Origin: Chara braunii
Lineage: Eukaryota > Streptophyta > Charophyceae > Charales > Characeae
DNA: 53,279 nucleotides
Assembly: GCA_003427395.1 (NCBI GenBank)
Contig: BFEA01000655.1
Coordinates: 552,712-605,990, forward strand
Direction: 5' to 3'
Both the position numbers and the translations under genes were made by a program. This document shows positions 1 to 10,236 of the stretch, in pieces (position 1 is the stretch's first letter; each line of letters starts with the position of its first letter). Below the pieces are notes generated by a model that saw only the letters and a program-made list of their open reading frames with translations, was not told the DNA's origin and made no database searches.

Positions 1-208
1 TCATCAACATTCTAATTCCCGATATGTTCATTCACATTTTGCATGTGAACTGTTTTATTCTATTTTGAGAAAATCTATAGATGCTTTTATCAGATTAGCA
101 GGGGAATGACTGCTTCATGCCGTACCTTCGCAGTTGACCTTATGCTTGGCGAGAAAATTTCGAAAGAAATGTTATCCTTATTGTATGTGTGGAATCTGTG
201 GATGCTTA

Positions 209-374
209 GGGCCAGATCCCACTGGCAAAGAGGATTGGAATCAGTGGCTGAATCTGGACGTGTTCCACACAGAGATGCAGAAAAGCAGTTGAATCACAAT
301 GGTTTGCAGCTCTCCACAACCACGTCCAGCTTCAGAGGCTTATTCCAATCCTCTTTGGCAGTGGGATCTGGCCC
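209..374. mobile_element. GGGCC-ended MITE, type A (166 bp)
   Basis: The first and last ~34 bases are near-perfect inverted repeats, beginning GGGCCAGATCCCACTGGC and ending in its complement. The element is flanked on both sides by TTA (206-208 and 375-377), a 3-bp target-site duplication. The interior holds a second imperfect fold (AATCTGGACGTGTT against CCACGTCCAG). There is no coding capacity. A 3-bp TTA duplication and GGGCC ends fit a PIF/Harbinger-like non-autonomous element; the superfamily assignment is inference. Confidence 0.85.
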
Positions 375-842
375 TTATTCCCCCCCCTCTTTCTCCCATT
401 TTCAGTGGCAGTGAATGCTGCGTGCCGCGCCTCTCGATTGTGTGGAGGCCGCAGTCGTAGCTCGAGTGGGCTGTTCTTTTTTTTCTTTTTTTTCCTCCGA
501 GTGGGCTGTTCTGAAACAAGGGAAAGGGTTCTCCAACAGAATATGCTCCTATCACCTCCATTAGCACGATCCACGACCCAGCGATGTTTATGAAAAAAAA
601 AAACAAAAAAACAACAACAACTAATTCAAGACCGAGCCAAATACATAGCCTATGGTAGGGTTTCCGACTCGATTGCTGCTACATATGCGAAAGAGCAACC
701 ATGAAAGCGCCCACAATTGAGAACGATGCTCTAGCATGCAAATAAGTCAATGGTAAATACCTATTTTCATGTAGTCAGTAATCCCATCTACCTTCTGGTC
801 CTACATGAGCACTACCGGGTCGTATTTGTGTAGAGAAGCCGG

Positions 843-979
843 GGGCCATGTCCGGCTAACGGGTGCTCAGTTCAAATTTAGTGAAAATTTCAACTTGGTC
901 ACACTGGCCAGGAGATTTTCAGATCGGACCCAGATCTACTCGAAACCAGAACTAAACCTCGGCAAGTTGGAAATGGCCC
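843..979. mobile_element. GGGCC-ended MITE, type H (degenerate)
   Basis: The left end reads GGGCCATGTCCGGC. The right arm carries the type-H signature (ACTCGAAACCAGAACTAAAC) also seen near 8200 and, inverted, near 12640. The flanks are CGG on the left and AGG on the right, an imperfect 3-bp duplication. The left arm has diverged, so pairing is weak. Confidence 0.6.
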
Positions 980-1007
980 AGGGGGCCGGGCCGCAGTTCA
1001 GTGTTCC

Positions 1008-1215
1008 TTTTTTTTTTTTTTTTTTTTTTGTGGTGTTGTAGAGGCCAGTCACTGAGTACACAGTGATCACCTGCAGCAGTAGGCCGTGGGTGTCCTGGAA
1101 TATGAGACCACCTCCATCCCATCCTCACGTCAATACTCCTAGCGCACCCCCTATCCCACTATCCTACCTCAGTGTGAGCAGCACTCAGGACCATTACCCT
1201 GGTGCTTGCCACGTA
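1008..1215 (-). mobile_element. Poly(A)-tailed SINE-like retroposon
   Basis: A T-run at 1008-1029 is followed by about 185 bases that match, on the opposite strand, the sequence at about 37490-37735. The shared landmarks, read on this strand, are GTTGTAGAGGCCA, CAGTGATC and TACCTCAGTGTGA. That other copy also ends in an A-rich tail. Two copies in opposite orientation with the tail at the same end identify a retroposed family. No RNA polymerase III boxes are clear, so the parent RNA is unknown. Confidence 0.7.
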
Positions 1216-1397
1216 ACCGACTGCTTGCCCCGGCTAGGGGACAGAAGGCCACGTGGCAGGAAACTCAACACTGCTAGTGGGACCTGGCCCCGGCTAGGGG
1301 ACAGCCGGTAGCATCAGGGACCATGCCAACAGACCTCCCCTCAGGTCCCCTCCGCTGCGAACATCAGCAGACTGCTCAATGCATATTGGGGGATCCG

Positions 1398-1690
1398 GGA
1401 GGCCTAATTCAGATAGTAAGACTCGCAAGTGGCATTCAGGAGGTTGTGGGTTCAATCCCCAACGGCCTCATGTACCTTCCTGGGCATGCTTGGAGCTCCC
1501 AGTGTTAACTACACCCTTGTGTTGCTTTCAACAAGAAAACCCAACGGCCTAACTCAGTTGATAAGCCTCGAAAATGGCATTCAGGAGGTCGTGGGTTCAA
1601 GCCCCATTGGCCTCATGTAGTTACCATTCTTGGAGTTGCCAGCGTTGATTACGCCCTTACGTTGTTTTCAGCGGGAAAACGACCGAAGTT
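1398..1690 (+). mobile_element. tRNA-derived SINE, two tandem units
   Basis: Two related units sit head to tail (about 1398-1546 and 1547-1690). Each starts with a tRNA-like head that has a GGCCTA...GGCCTC acceptor-like pairing and a B-box-like GGTTCAATCCC (1449-1459) or GGTTCAAGCCC in the second unit. Each continues with a shared non-tRNA body (TTGGAG, GTTGATTACGCCC). The D arm of the second unit (CTCAGTTGATAAG) is the better preserved. A third copy lies at about 9590. These are retroposed fragments, not working tRNA genes: the arms are imperfect. Confidence 0.75.
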
Positions 1691-1739
1691 TTCCCTCTCG
1701 TCTACGGCTCGGATTGCGGTTCCGAGCAGGATCGGACTA

Positions 1740-1821
1740 AGAGATTAAGAGATTCTGGCCGTTGATCTTTGCTATCTACGGTCAATACGGCTTAATTCGT
1801 GTAAGTGGGACCTAGCCCCTG
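1740..1821. mobile_element. GGGCC-ended MITE, type C, left end missing
   Basis: The interior matches the 97-bp type C copies at 12509 and 19794 (GCCGTTGATCTTTGCTATCTACGG), and the right arm is AAGTGGGACCTAGCCCC. The corresponding left terminus is not found. Confidence 0.65.
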
Positions 1822-2049
1822 GGTTGTGTGAGGAGTTAGGACGCAGATCCGAGTGGGTTTCGCCTCTCCCTTTCCGAGCTTGCTATTTATTTTCTTTTTA
1901 ATCTGTCACCGAGCTTCGTTTGCTTGGCGCCAGCACCCATTTTTCCTCCAATTGGCCGGACTTCGAAACTTGTGCGTGCAGGCCGCACCATCGGAGAAAA
2001 ATGGCTGGGAAACGTACTGGTGGGGATTTCTGTTGGTCGCCTGGACCCG

Positions 2050-2205
2050 GGGCCTGGTCCCATCAGTAAAGATGACAGGATTTAATTCCGGAATCTGGAG
2101 GTATTCGTCGACTCATGCAGAGAACCTGCTCTTCTGCATCTCTGAGCAAATCACATCCAGATTCATGAATCAAACCCAATCCTCTTTGCTAATGGGACCA
2201 GGCCC
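2050..2205. mobile_element. GGGCC-ended MITE, type A (156 bp)
   Basis: Terminal inverted repeats GGGCCTGGTCCCATCAG and ATGGGACCAGGCCC flank an interior that folds on itself (GCAGAGAACCTGCTCTTCTGC). CCG is duplicated on both sides (2047-2049 and 2206-2208). Confidence 0.85.
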
Positions 2206-2334
2206 CCGTTTTCCAGCGATAGTCGGAAATGGGTAATGGTACCTCTACTTCCTTTTCTTCTGGGGAAAAGAAAGGAATCACCATGTGGCCTGGAATTCCT
2301 TTTTTTCGACTGTGTATATCGTTTATAGAGGCCA

Positions 2335-2502
2335 GGGCCGAGGTCCCACTAGCAAAAAGGATAGGATCGAGCTCCTGAATCTGGATGTTTTTTAAGAAGA
2401 GATGCAGAAAAGCAGTTCAATCTCGATTCCCTGCACATCTCCATAACCTCGTCCAGATTCGGGCATTCGATCCGATCCTCTTTGCTAATGGGACCGCGCC
2501 CC
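2335..2502. mobile_element. GGGCC-ended MITE, type A (168 bp)
   Basis: The inverted ends are GGGCCGAGGTCCCACTAGC and its near-complement ending at 2502. The interior resembles the copies at 209 and 7974 (GATGCAGAAAAGCAGTT). No matching target duplication remains (CCA against TTG), so one end may have mutated. Confidence 0.8.
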
Positions 2503-2844
2503 TTGAATTCCTCACAAACAACAGGGTGACACAGTAACAAGGAACCGCAGTACGAGGTCCCTTTCTTTTTCTTTTTTTTGGAAAGTATTAATCTTTCATT
2601 GCAAAATGAAGGAACAGAGGCCGGGGACATCACAATTCAACCCAGAGTTAGCCTGGCGGCATTAGCATGATCTTGAGTGTACCCAACCGGAAAGCTAGCT
2701 TGTTTACATTCACAATGAGGGTGCGTTATGCTCTGTGGAAGACGGTGGTCTTGATCTAGCTAAGAATGGAACCCCGGTGTAGCCGGAGGAATTGCTGTCT
2801 GCTGCATTTGGGGTTCATTTTTACCACATATATTGTCTGTCTTA

Positions 2845-2941
2845 GGGTCAGATCCCACTACCCTGGATTATTCATTTTTCACCCTCGATTACGAAGATCA
2901 ACGGTCAGAAATGAAGAATAGGGGCGAGTGGGATCTGGCCC
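2845..2941. mobile_element. GGGCC-ended MITE, type C (97 bp)
   Basis: The inverted ends are GGGTCAGATCCCACT and GTGGGATCTGGCCC, with a TTA duplication (2842-2844 and 2942-2944). The length is exactly that of the copies at 12509 and 19794. Confidence 0.85.
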
Positions 2942-2956
2942 TTAGCAGGAACCCTT

Positions 2957-3010
2957 CCAGGGGCCATCGGATGTCCCACTTGTCAAGGTTTAGTTCTGCT
3001 TTAGACTATA
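2957..3010. mobile_element. Type H MITE, one arm
   Basis: GGGGCCATCGGATGTCCCAC is followed by AAGGTTTAGTTCTG, the left arm of type H. The other arm is not visible before 3150, so this is a truncated or solo end. Confidence 0.5.
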
Positions 3011-3164
3011 GACGGCTCCCTGCTATCGGGGGCCTGTCAGACCTTCTGCCAGGGTCCATGGGTGCAAACGTTTTGTCGGGGGAGGGATTTATAACTTTCC
3101 CTCGGCCTCGACTGTTTGCTGACCCGTTTTGGACGTTTGCGGACAAAGACAGCCTGTAAGACAG

Positions 3165-3445
3165 ACACTAAGATAGCATGTAAGACAGGCTGGCAGCGCC
3201 GCGGCAGTCTTAAATGATCGCCCAAAGATCATCAGTAAAGTTATTATTATTTCTTATTACTATTTCTGTTAGGGGACGAGAGCTCGCGGACGTGGCAGGA
3301 TAAAAAAAAACATTTAAGACAGCATTACAGCGCTGTGGAAGTATTTAATAATCACCTGAGGTGCCTGATGATCTGGAGGTGATCATTACATACTGCCACA
3401 GAGTTGCAAGATTGTCAAGTTGTTATTATCCTCTGTTAGGAGGCA
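3165..3445 (+). repeat. Diverged tandem pair, about 140-bp unit
   Basis: The segment starting near 3180 (TAAGACAGGCTGGCAGCGC, then GATCATCAGTAAAGTTATTATTATT, then CTGTTAGGGGACGAG) is echoed from about 3317 (TAAGACAGCATTACAGCGC, then a GATCATTAC region, then GTTGTTATTATCCTCTGTTAGGAGGC). Divergence is high. Confidence 0.5.
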
Positions 3446-3680
3446 AGCCCAGGCTGGTAATAGACACTATTGGCGCGACGTGGGTATCTTCTGGCACTGG
3501 GTGTTCGTCACGTATGTGTACCAGCTTTCCACGGTGCCCTCACTGGATGGGTAGTCCCATTTCACTGGTCGGTGTGCGACATGCCCTAATCAGCGGCATG
3601 CATCTTTCCGTTATGCCCCTGCGCCAGAAATTCGGATCTGAAGCACGCGGTTTTTGTGTTGTTGCTGCAAAAAATGACGC

Positions 3681-3681
3681 G

Positions 3682-3715
<34 letters not shown>

Positions 3716-3727
3716 TTGCGTGTGCGT

Positions 3728-3798
<71 letters not shown>
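3681..3798 (+). repeat. Compound microsatellite (GT)n-(GA)n
   Basis: Interrupted GT repeats from 3681 pass directly into GA repeats at about 3758-3798. Reading frames through the tract encode only Val-Cys or Arg-Glu/Leu-Ser dipeptide runs and are not genes. Confidence 0.95.
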
Positions 3799-3799
<1 letters not shown>

Positions 3800-4558
3800 C
3801 TGCCATGCACGTAGCCATAGAGGTGCCCTGGAAATATGCAACCTACAGGTAGGGGCATATGGATTTTGTTTTTGCTGGTACTCAACAGCAATCCGGTAGG
3901 GGCATACTGCAAATTCGGTATTGGTACCGGTAGAGGCATAACAAAAATATTTCAGGCCCAACCGAGATGGGAAATTTAATCCCGGTCAGAGAGGAGGGGA
4001 GCATGTCCCACTAGCTCCAAGTGTGACTGTAGGAGGCCATGGAGGTGTATTTAGTCCAAGTGATCTGGCGGTCGGATTTTAATAAAAAAGGCAATAGAGA
4101 CTATTGTCTCCTTTTTTTCTTCCAACAAAAAGGAGTAAATCCTTTCCTTCGAATACTACTCCCCCTACCCTAGAGACTTTCCGTTGAGCTTACTGTCTCT
4201 ATTTTTCGAGACAGCAAGCTCAACGACCCTCTTGTTCTCAACGACCCTCCTGTTCCTCTAAAAGGCGTTTTTCTAGAGAAACTGTACGAGCCTCCTTCCG
4301 TTTGCCATTTTCGTACGAAACTGCCAACTCTTCATTTTCTGCCGTGGAAGTGTCTGGATCCCACTCCAATTGTGAAAAAAGAAAAAACAGAACAATTGTA
4401 TCCGTGCCATTTAACAGCCATTTTGTCAAAATGGACATTATATTTTTTGAACGAAATCAAAACTGACTTTTTTTGCCAAAATCCGGTCGGAATTTTTTGC
4501 TCCTGGGGTCCGGCGCCGGACCCTCTACATGTATCTGGTCCATGGTTGAGACCAGATA

Positions 4559-4563
<5 letters not shown>

Positions 4564-4602
<39 letters not shown>

Positions 4603-4679
4603 TCACAAATAGAACTTCCCGGTAAACCGTAGGCAGAGAGAGAGAAGAGGACAACAAACGAGGGGCTGTGACAAACTGT

Positions 4680-4706
<27 letters not shown>
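4564..4706 (+). repeat. Two (TA)n microsatellites
   Basis: TA runs at about 4564-4600 and 4681-4706 are separated by unique sequence. The first is followed by CGTCACAAA. The same junction, (TA)n then CGTCACAAA, recurs at 52864-52891. Confidence 0.9.
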
Positions 4707-4710
<4 letters not shown>

Positions 4711-5109
4711 ATCTGGTCTCAGTATTGTAATAGGATATCACACGTCACACAGAAGTAGACGAAAGATATCAAAGTACAGTGTACAGGAAGTACAATCAGG
4801 TGTACAAAATGTACAATCGTACGGGAATGATTAACCGCCGGTGGGTATGGCACCCCGACCGGTTTCGACAGCCGCCACGCTGTCCTCCTCAGGGGGATAA
4901 CCGCCTTGGTTCGCCCTCGTCAAAACCCTGCAATCCACTTACCCACCTCCACCGTCGTCCCGCTATCATCTCCGGAAATAGAAGCGGGTTATCCGGCATA
5001 GGACCCGAAAAGACCGTACAATCATTGCTAATATAGGTCTACCCTACAGTACCAGATACACCTACCTACATTCGTCACACGTCACTCGTCCGCGGGCCAA
5101 TGCCCAAAG

Positions 5110-5111
<2 letters not shown>

Positions 5112-5146
<35 letters not shown>
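5112..5146 (+). repeat. (CA)n microsatellite
   Basis: Pure CA run inside the 4413-5538 element. Confidence 0.95.
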
Positions 5147-5147
<1 letters not shown>

Positions 5148-5637
5148 GCACATAATCGGGTCAAGTTCCTCGCTCTGCTCATACAGCCTAAAACCGAAAA
5201 CAATTTACTCCGCAGTAGGTACCAGCCAAATTCAAAAACATGAAGACTCCGGTAGCACTCCTATGGTCCGGGTTATCCGGGTTATCTTGGTCACGAACAA
5301 GGGTACCAGGTTCTAAACCGGGATACGTCAAAGGTTAAAGACAGCAGCAGAAACCGAAATCTACAGGTACCGGGTTCATGACTTTGCGCACCTAAGCACC
5401 GAAACTCAGAACCATTCCTCGCATGCCTGGTACACGGCAAACCCTGTCCTCACATGCCTGTAGGATTGAATTTCTCTACAGGTCAGTTTTGATTTCGTTC
5501 AAAAAATATAATATGTCCGTTTTGACAAAATGGCTGTTATTTATAAATGCATTTCTCATTTGAAATCGAATTAAAATGAACATTTTCAGCTGTAGCACCA
5601 TTGAGTTGCTACAACTAAACGGTCCAAGTTGGACATG

Positions 5638-5759
5638 GGGCCGCGCTGCGCTACTCTCGAAATGCGCAAAACGAGAGTGAATCTTCCGCCAGAATATGGA
5701 AAGATACATGGCCAGGATTTTTGTTTTTTGTGCATGTAGAGAGTAGTGCGGCGAGACCC
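5638..5759. mobile_element. GGGCC-ended MITE, type E (122 bp)
   Basis: The ends are GGGCCGCGCTGCGCTACTC and GAGTAGTGCGGCGAGACCC. The interior carries AACGAGAGTGAATCTTCCGC, shared by all type E copies. ATG is duplicated (5635-5637 and 5760-5762). The length is exactly 122 bp, as in the copies at 14885, 21204 and 33136. Confidence 0.9.
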
Positions 5760-7513
5760 ATGGTCCCGGTCATGGTAAATCGGCTGTGGGAGGACCCCGA
5801 CGCAAAATAATGGAAATTACAGGGGAGCCAGACAAATTTTTCCTTGTTCCCCCCTGCCCCCCTCCCGTTCCCCCCTTCTTTGACAGTTGGCACGCAACTT
5901 GAAACAAGTTTATTACCAGTCAACAATTGAAACAAGGCCGAGCGAACCCTTTATTTAAAACCCCAGTACTTGGGCCAGCTATAGGCCGCGGAAACAAATA
6001 GAGTAGAAACGTTTCTAGTCGGATGAATTTGGGTGCTCCTGTAGCGGCCCTTACATTTCCTAAAATCGTGCCGCGTTAACGGGCACGACTTTAGGAAGTA
6101 AACCGGAAAAGAAAACTGAGGTCGGACGATCGTGATGGAAGGCGTTCCATGATTCACAAGTATTTTAATATTTTGAAGTAGAGGACGAGAACAACCCAAA
6201 CTGGATAGGCCAACCCGGTGGGCATGCTCTCACAGCACCGCCTCTTCGTTTGCCCCCTGAAATTGAGCTGATCGACTGATGCCCGTCTTCCCCCAAACAC
6301 AAGGCACCCTCATTTAGACTGTATCCGGCCGGAAACATAGCTTGTATAAGTTCATTTTCGGCGTGCGACATTGTATAGGTTTTTTTTATTTTTATTTTAT
6401 ATAGGTTCATTTTCGGGGTGCGAGGCGTCGGAGGCGGTAGCGACGAATAATCTCTATGAATTCCCACCTCACTCGTTGTCGTGTGCTGCCGACATCTTCT
6501 TTTTTTTTTTTTCCCCAAAACATCCGACACCAGTTACCCTATTATTAAAGAACGGTTGTTGGTTGCCAAGGAAACCCCAGATCGAGCGGATCAACGGCTA
6601 CGGTAGGGATGAAGAATCGCTAAGGATGGGAACTCACTCTGTGTCGTATGTATTAGGCACAATTCAAGACCAGTAATGAAACAACAGTTGATTAATATTT
6701 GTTTTTTGTTGTAATCGAAACCCTAATGGTGAGCTCCTAATTACCCCAGATTTTGAGGGGAGAGGGGAGAGGGGGGAGGGGGGAGGGGGGAGGGAGGGAC
6801 CTAGATTCTCCAGGTATGAGCGTAGATTAGCACTTGGTTCGACGGTAAGAAACAGAGAATCCAGGTACTACCTGGTACCTCTGCACTCGTACAGGCATAT
6901 TCGCTGTATGATCCATGGCGTTCAGCTTTAGACCCTTCTTTTCAAGATCCATCTGTTTAATCTGTGGCACGTTTATTTATTTCTTTTTGACTGGGTTTAT
7001 AACCCGGCCATGTTTATCCACCTGTAGACACACAAGGTCTCTGGGCTAGGAGAAGACGGGGAAAATTGATAAAGTTTCGAATTGCACTATCGGGGCACTA
7101 TGGGGGAGTCACAAAAATGAGTTATAAACTTAGGGGTCACAAAAACGAGTTCTAATTGAACTATAAGGCAAGAAATTGCACTATGGGGCAATATACAGTT
7201 TCGAATTGCAGTTCGGACAATGTATACAACCCAGATTTCTGGCCAGGTAGGGTGCCTGAAGTGCAACTGCAAACTGTATCTTGCACCACAGTGCAATTAT
7301 AACTCTTTTTTTTTTTTTTTTTTGGGAAAAANAAGGAACCCCTAAACTTTTATTGCAAATATATATATATATTTTTTGGAGAACCACAGATATGGTTCTC
7401 CAAAATAAATAAATAAGTAAATAAGTAAACCGTTAGAGTTCTGTACCTAATAAGGCTTACAATACGTTTATCTTTTTGGTCTGTAAATCCGCCATATGGT
7501 AATCGTTCAATAT
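5760..7513. other. Stretch with no recognised gene
   Basis: I see no supportable gene here. A near-palindrome at 6051-6100 pairs TTTCCTAAAATCGTGCC with GGGCACGACTTTAGGAA. A G-rich purine tract spans about 6754-6797 (repeats of GGGGAGA, then GGGGGGA). A single undetermined base (n) sits at 7332 next to a T-run. Short reading frames crossing homopolymers look like chance. Confidence 0.6.
6051..6100. repeat. Short hairpin
   Basis: TTACATTTCCTAAAATCGTGCC and the complementary GGGCACGACTTTAGGAAGTAA are separated by only a few bases. The structure suggests a tiny foldback element, but no family member was found elsewhere in the window. Confidence 0.6.
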
Positions 7514-7718
7514 GGACCTGGCTCCACTACTTATCATTGTTATCAAATGTGCAAAATGAGAATGAATCTTCCACTACAACAATAGGAAGATACACTGCCA
7601 TCTTTTATCATTGTTATCAAATGTGCAAAATGAGAATGAATTTTCCACTACAACAATCGGAAGATACACTGCCATCTTTTTGTCTTTTACGCGTGTTGAG
7701 AGTAGTGGAGTGGGGCCC
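7514..7718. mobile_element. Type E MITE with internal 74-bp duplication
   Basis: The ends are diverged (GGACCTGGCTCCACTAC and GTAGTGGAGTGGGGCCC). TAT is duplicated at 7511-7513 and 7719-7721. Inside, a unit starting TATCATTGTTATCAAATG at 7532 is repeated at 7606, which lengthens the element to 205 bp against the usual 122. The second unit is nearly identical, so the duplication is fairly recent. Confidence 0.8.
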
Positions 7719-7913
7719 TATGTGTGTAATTAGGCAGAGCGAAGTCCTGGAGTGACAGGAGTCGCCTGCCCAAGTTCTACTTTTGGACTTGCGCTATTTG
7801 TTCCAGATTGATTATGCAGATCACGGGCCAGTGAGGAAGAATCTAGATAAGCGGGACTCTTCCTCGACCGGAGTTGAACCATTGAAGCAACTGAGGCCGT
7901 AGCCCACTTGCGG

Positions 7914-8242
7914 CGGTTTAATTCTGGTTTCTGGTTTCGAGTATTTTCCAGCAGCTGGAGCCGTGGCCGAGGGGCGTGGTCCCACTAGCAAAGAGGATCG
8001 GATCGAATGCCTGAATCTGGACGTGTTTGTCGAGAGGTGCAGGAAATCGAAATTGAACTGCTTTTCTGCATCTCTGGATAAAACACGTCCACATTCAGGC
8101 ATTCGATCCGATTCTGGTTTCGAGTATTTTCAACGTGGTCAAAGTGTGGCCGTGACATTTTAGGATCGAATGGCAGGGAGGCGTGTATACTCGAAGCCAG
8201 AAGTAAACCTCCTCATGTGGGGCATGACCCAGGGGAAACTTT
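7914..8242. mobile_element. Rearranged composite of type H and type A MITEs
   Basis: The type A left arm (GGGCGTGGTCCCACTAGC, near 7974) and its interior run to about 8111. There the expected right terminus is replaced by type H sequence (TTCTGGTTTCGAGTATTTTC). The same type H phrase occurs just upstream at about 7925-7945, and the type H right arm follows to 8242 (CTCGAAGCCAGAAG, GGGGCATGACCC). This is best explained by insertion of type A into type H followed by recombination through the shared phrase. Confidence 0.6.
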
Positions 8243-8756
8243 TCTGAGCTTTTGTTTTTTGCGACACATTTTGGTCTCTCTGAGGGCGTACTCACACGTG
8301 CCCTATATTACATGAATCTGGTCTGATTTACGGTCACACCTCGTTGTACCTGACCGCAATTACGTGCAGAAATATGTAAAAAGGTACTACTGTAAGTATG
8401 CCCTGAGAAGCGATGTAGAACATAACGTTATGAAATAAGTGAAGTATGCCCTGAGAAGTGATGTAGAACATAACGTTATGTTCTCGTCGTATCTTAGGTT
8501 CTGCAGTCTTGCATACACGGAGATCGACAGTCAGCACCGACTGGGGTCTGCGCCATTTCTTTGGTTTTCTGTTTTTCGTTGTAAGGGTATAGGCCTCGCC
8601 GACCTTACCTGCGGTCTCGCTGCCCTTGTTTCTCCCACATGATGATTGTCTTACGGAGAAAACCAAGAAGGATATAATGTGGGGCATTGGGAAAGAGGGA
8701 GGCTCTTTTCTTTTTTTATTTTTCCCTCTGTTCTTTTTATCTTTTTTTAGGTTTTA

Positions 8757-8842
8757 ATTTGGACCATTTCTTGATTTTTGCGTGTCATCCTTGCGCCAGG
8801 GGCCATGCTACTTTTCTCTGTATCGTTCCAATTCCCGAAGGA
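8757..8842 (-). pseudogene. U6 snRNA-derived copy
   Basis: On the minus strand this covers U6 from its 5' stem to the 3' end (GTCCTTCGGG...GGAACGATACAGAGAA...GGTCCAAATT). An internal deletion of about 11 bases falls around TTAACGGATGT, and the ACAGAGA-AGC region is altered. There is no T-run terminator at the RNA 3' end and no upstream element was recognised. It is a U6 pseudogene or U6-derived repeat. Confidence 0.85.
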
Positions 8843-8986
8843 CTATTTTTCCCTTTTCTCGTCCTCTCTTGTTTCTTTATTTTTAAAAAGGTCACGGGTG
8901 TCAGATATCATCATTGAGCTGACCGTGCTCAGGGAATTCAGTGTTATTTTACTCAATTTCTCTGGTTCCATCTGGACTCGAACTTA

Positions 8987-9132
8987 GGGCCCTCGTCCCG
9001 CTAGCAGCGTTGAGTTTCCTCAACGTCCGAATCTGGTCGTGTGTGTGGAGATCTGCAGAAAATGCATTTGCGTTCGAAAGACGCCCACATTCCGGAGTCG
9101 AGGAAACTCAACGCTGCTAGTGGGACTAGTGG
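8987..9132. mobile_element. GGGCC-ended MITE, type B
   Basis: The left end GGGCCCTCGTCCCGCTAGC follows a TTA. The inner arms CAGCGTTGAGTTTCCTC and GAGGAAACTCAACGCTG are perfect complements. The right terminus is eroded (GTGGGACTAGTGGC), so no duplication is visible on that side. Confidence 0.8.
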
Positions 9133-9342
9133 CAGGTGTGTATTTCAACAGTTTAAGGGGTGAAACCAAAGAGAACGAAGTCCAGTGGGTGCACCTACGG
9201 AGCTAGGCCCGTGGGTAAAGAGGGAGATTCATTTCTATAGGATGCCCCTCATGACTCTGAACGCCGAAGTGCTCAAACCGTGTGCACTATTGAAGTCCCA
9301 AGGACAAACTGTGTGTATCGGGTGTAAGGAAAACTTGGTACC

Positions 9343-9440
9343 GTCCTTCGGGACATCCGTTAAAATTGGAACGATACAGAGAATGAAGATTTGCATGGCC
9401 CCTGCGCAAGGATGACAGGCATTAATCGAGAAGTGGTCCA
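9343..9440 (+). pseudogene. U6 snRNA-derived copy, near full length
   Basis: The copy runs from GTCCTTCGGGACATCC through GGAACGATACAGAGAA and GCGCAAGGATGACA to GTGGTCCA. The catalytic ACAGAGA box is intact, but the following AGATTAGCATGG is changed to TGAAGATTTGCATGG. The tail is A/T-mixed (TAAAAGATTAAATAAATG) rather than a T-run. The base changes and lack of a terminator point to a pseudogene. Confidence 0.85.
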
Positions 9441-9546
9441 TAAAAGATTAAATAAATGAAAAAATAAAAACAACTCGGTACCACCAAAAAAAAAAGAAGG
9501 AAAAACTAAGGCACTGTCACGGTTTCAGTTTGGAAATGCGTTTGGG

Positions 9547-9580
9547 CCTCGCCGCACTACTCGCTACTCTGGAAAATGTT
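9547..9580. mobile_element. Type E MITE left end only
   Basis: GGCCTCGCCGCACTACTC matches the type E terminus, but the sequence leaves the family after about 30 bases. Confidence 0.45.
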
Positions 9581-9589
9581 CGGTGTGTT

Positions 9590-9695
9590 CAATTGGTAAG
9601 GCACAGAAGTTGCATTCAGGAGGTCGTGGGTTCAATTCCCATTGGCCTCACGTACGTGCCTGGGCAAGCTTGGCGTTCTACAAGCTAGAGATAAC
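9590..9695 (+). mobile_element. tRNA-derived SINE copy
   Basis: This shares GCATTCAGGAGGTCGTGGG, a GGTTCAATTCCC B-box-like motif and TGCCTGGGCAAGCTTGG with the pair at 1398-1690. The 5' part is poorly conserved. Confidence 0.7.
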
Positions 9696-10126
9696 CCGTT
9701 GGCCCCCCAAGCCAGCATTGCCAGGACCTTGGCTGATGTTGTTGGTTATTATGCAGCGATAATATTCGCCGCCACGTGGGGTTGGGGGGGGAGGTAGGGG
9801 GAGGTGCAGTAACCGGCCATTGCTCAGCGCTAGCACTGCAGATTTCCCCCATCGGCAATGCCTGCCCACAGCCCTGCTCTCGCACCACAGCTGTGGCGCA
9901 AACCTACCCCGTGGGTTGGGGAGAGATCCGGGTTGATTGGTGTTCCCTGTACTATAAATAGACTAGTGAGAGGATGAGATAGATGCGTACTACCAAGAAA
10001 GATGAAATAGATTGAGAGAAGAATATAGATTACTTGAAAGGGAAAAAAAAAGTTCGGTGAGTGCTCACCAACACAGCGAGGACTCCAAACCCAGTCCTCG
10101 CCGCACCACCTCAACAAACTTCTGTT

Positions 10127-10236
10127 TCGAAGGAATCATGTCCCGACGGGCTCACTAAAGACACAGGAAAAGGACAAATGGTCGAAGGAATCGTGTCCCG
10201 AGAGGCTCACTAAAGACACAGGAAAAGGACAAAAGG
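10127..10236 (+). repeat. Tandem duplication, 55-bp unit
   Basis: The unit beginning TCGAAGGAATCATGTCCCGA and ending AAAAGGACAAATGG is repeated immediately at 10182 with only a few changes. No function is apparent. Confidence 0.85.

Larger units (their letters stand above)
4413..5538. mobile_element. 1.1-kb element with about 57-bp inverted ends and ATTT duplication
   Basis: The left end, starting AACAGCCATTTTGTCAAAA, is repeated in inverted form at the right end (ending TTTTGACAAAATGGCTGTT). The match continues through AAATCAAAACTGAC. ATTT flanks both sides (4409-4412 and 5539-5542). The interior has two TA tracts (4564-4600 and 4681-4706), a CA tract (5112-5146) and no long ORF. It looks like a non-autonomous DNA transposon. 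The duplication of only 4 bp is unusual, and could partly be chance. Confidence 0.65.

Noticed and set aside
1398-1620. Functional tRNA genes
   Set aside because: Acceptor and T-arm-like parts exist, but D and anticodon arms do not pair properly and the sequence continues into a shared SINE body.
3540-3961. Overlapping ORFs of Leu-Ser, His-Thr or Arg-Glu dipeptides
   Set aside because: They are translations of GA and GT microsatellites in several frames. The same applies at 28475-29004, 30401-30896, 31551-32536 and 34393-34776.
9343-9440. A functional U6 gene
   Set aside because: The sequence after the ACAGAGA box is altered, no T-run terminator follows, and no upstream promoter element was recognised. 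Similar defects apply to the other copies.
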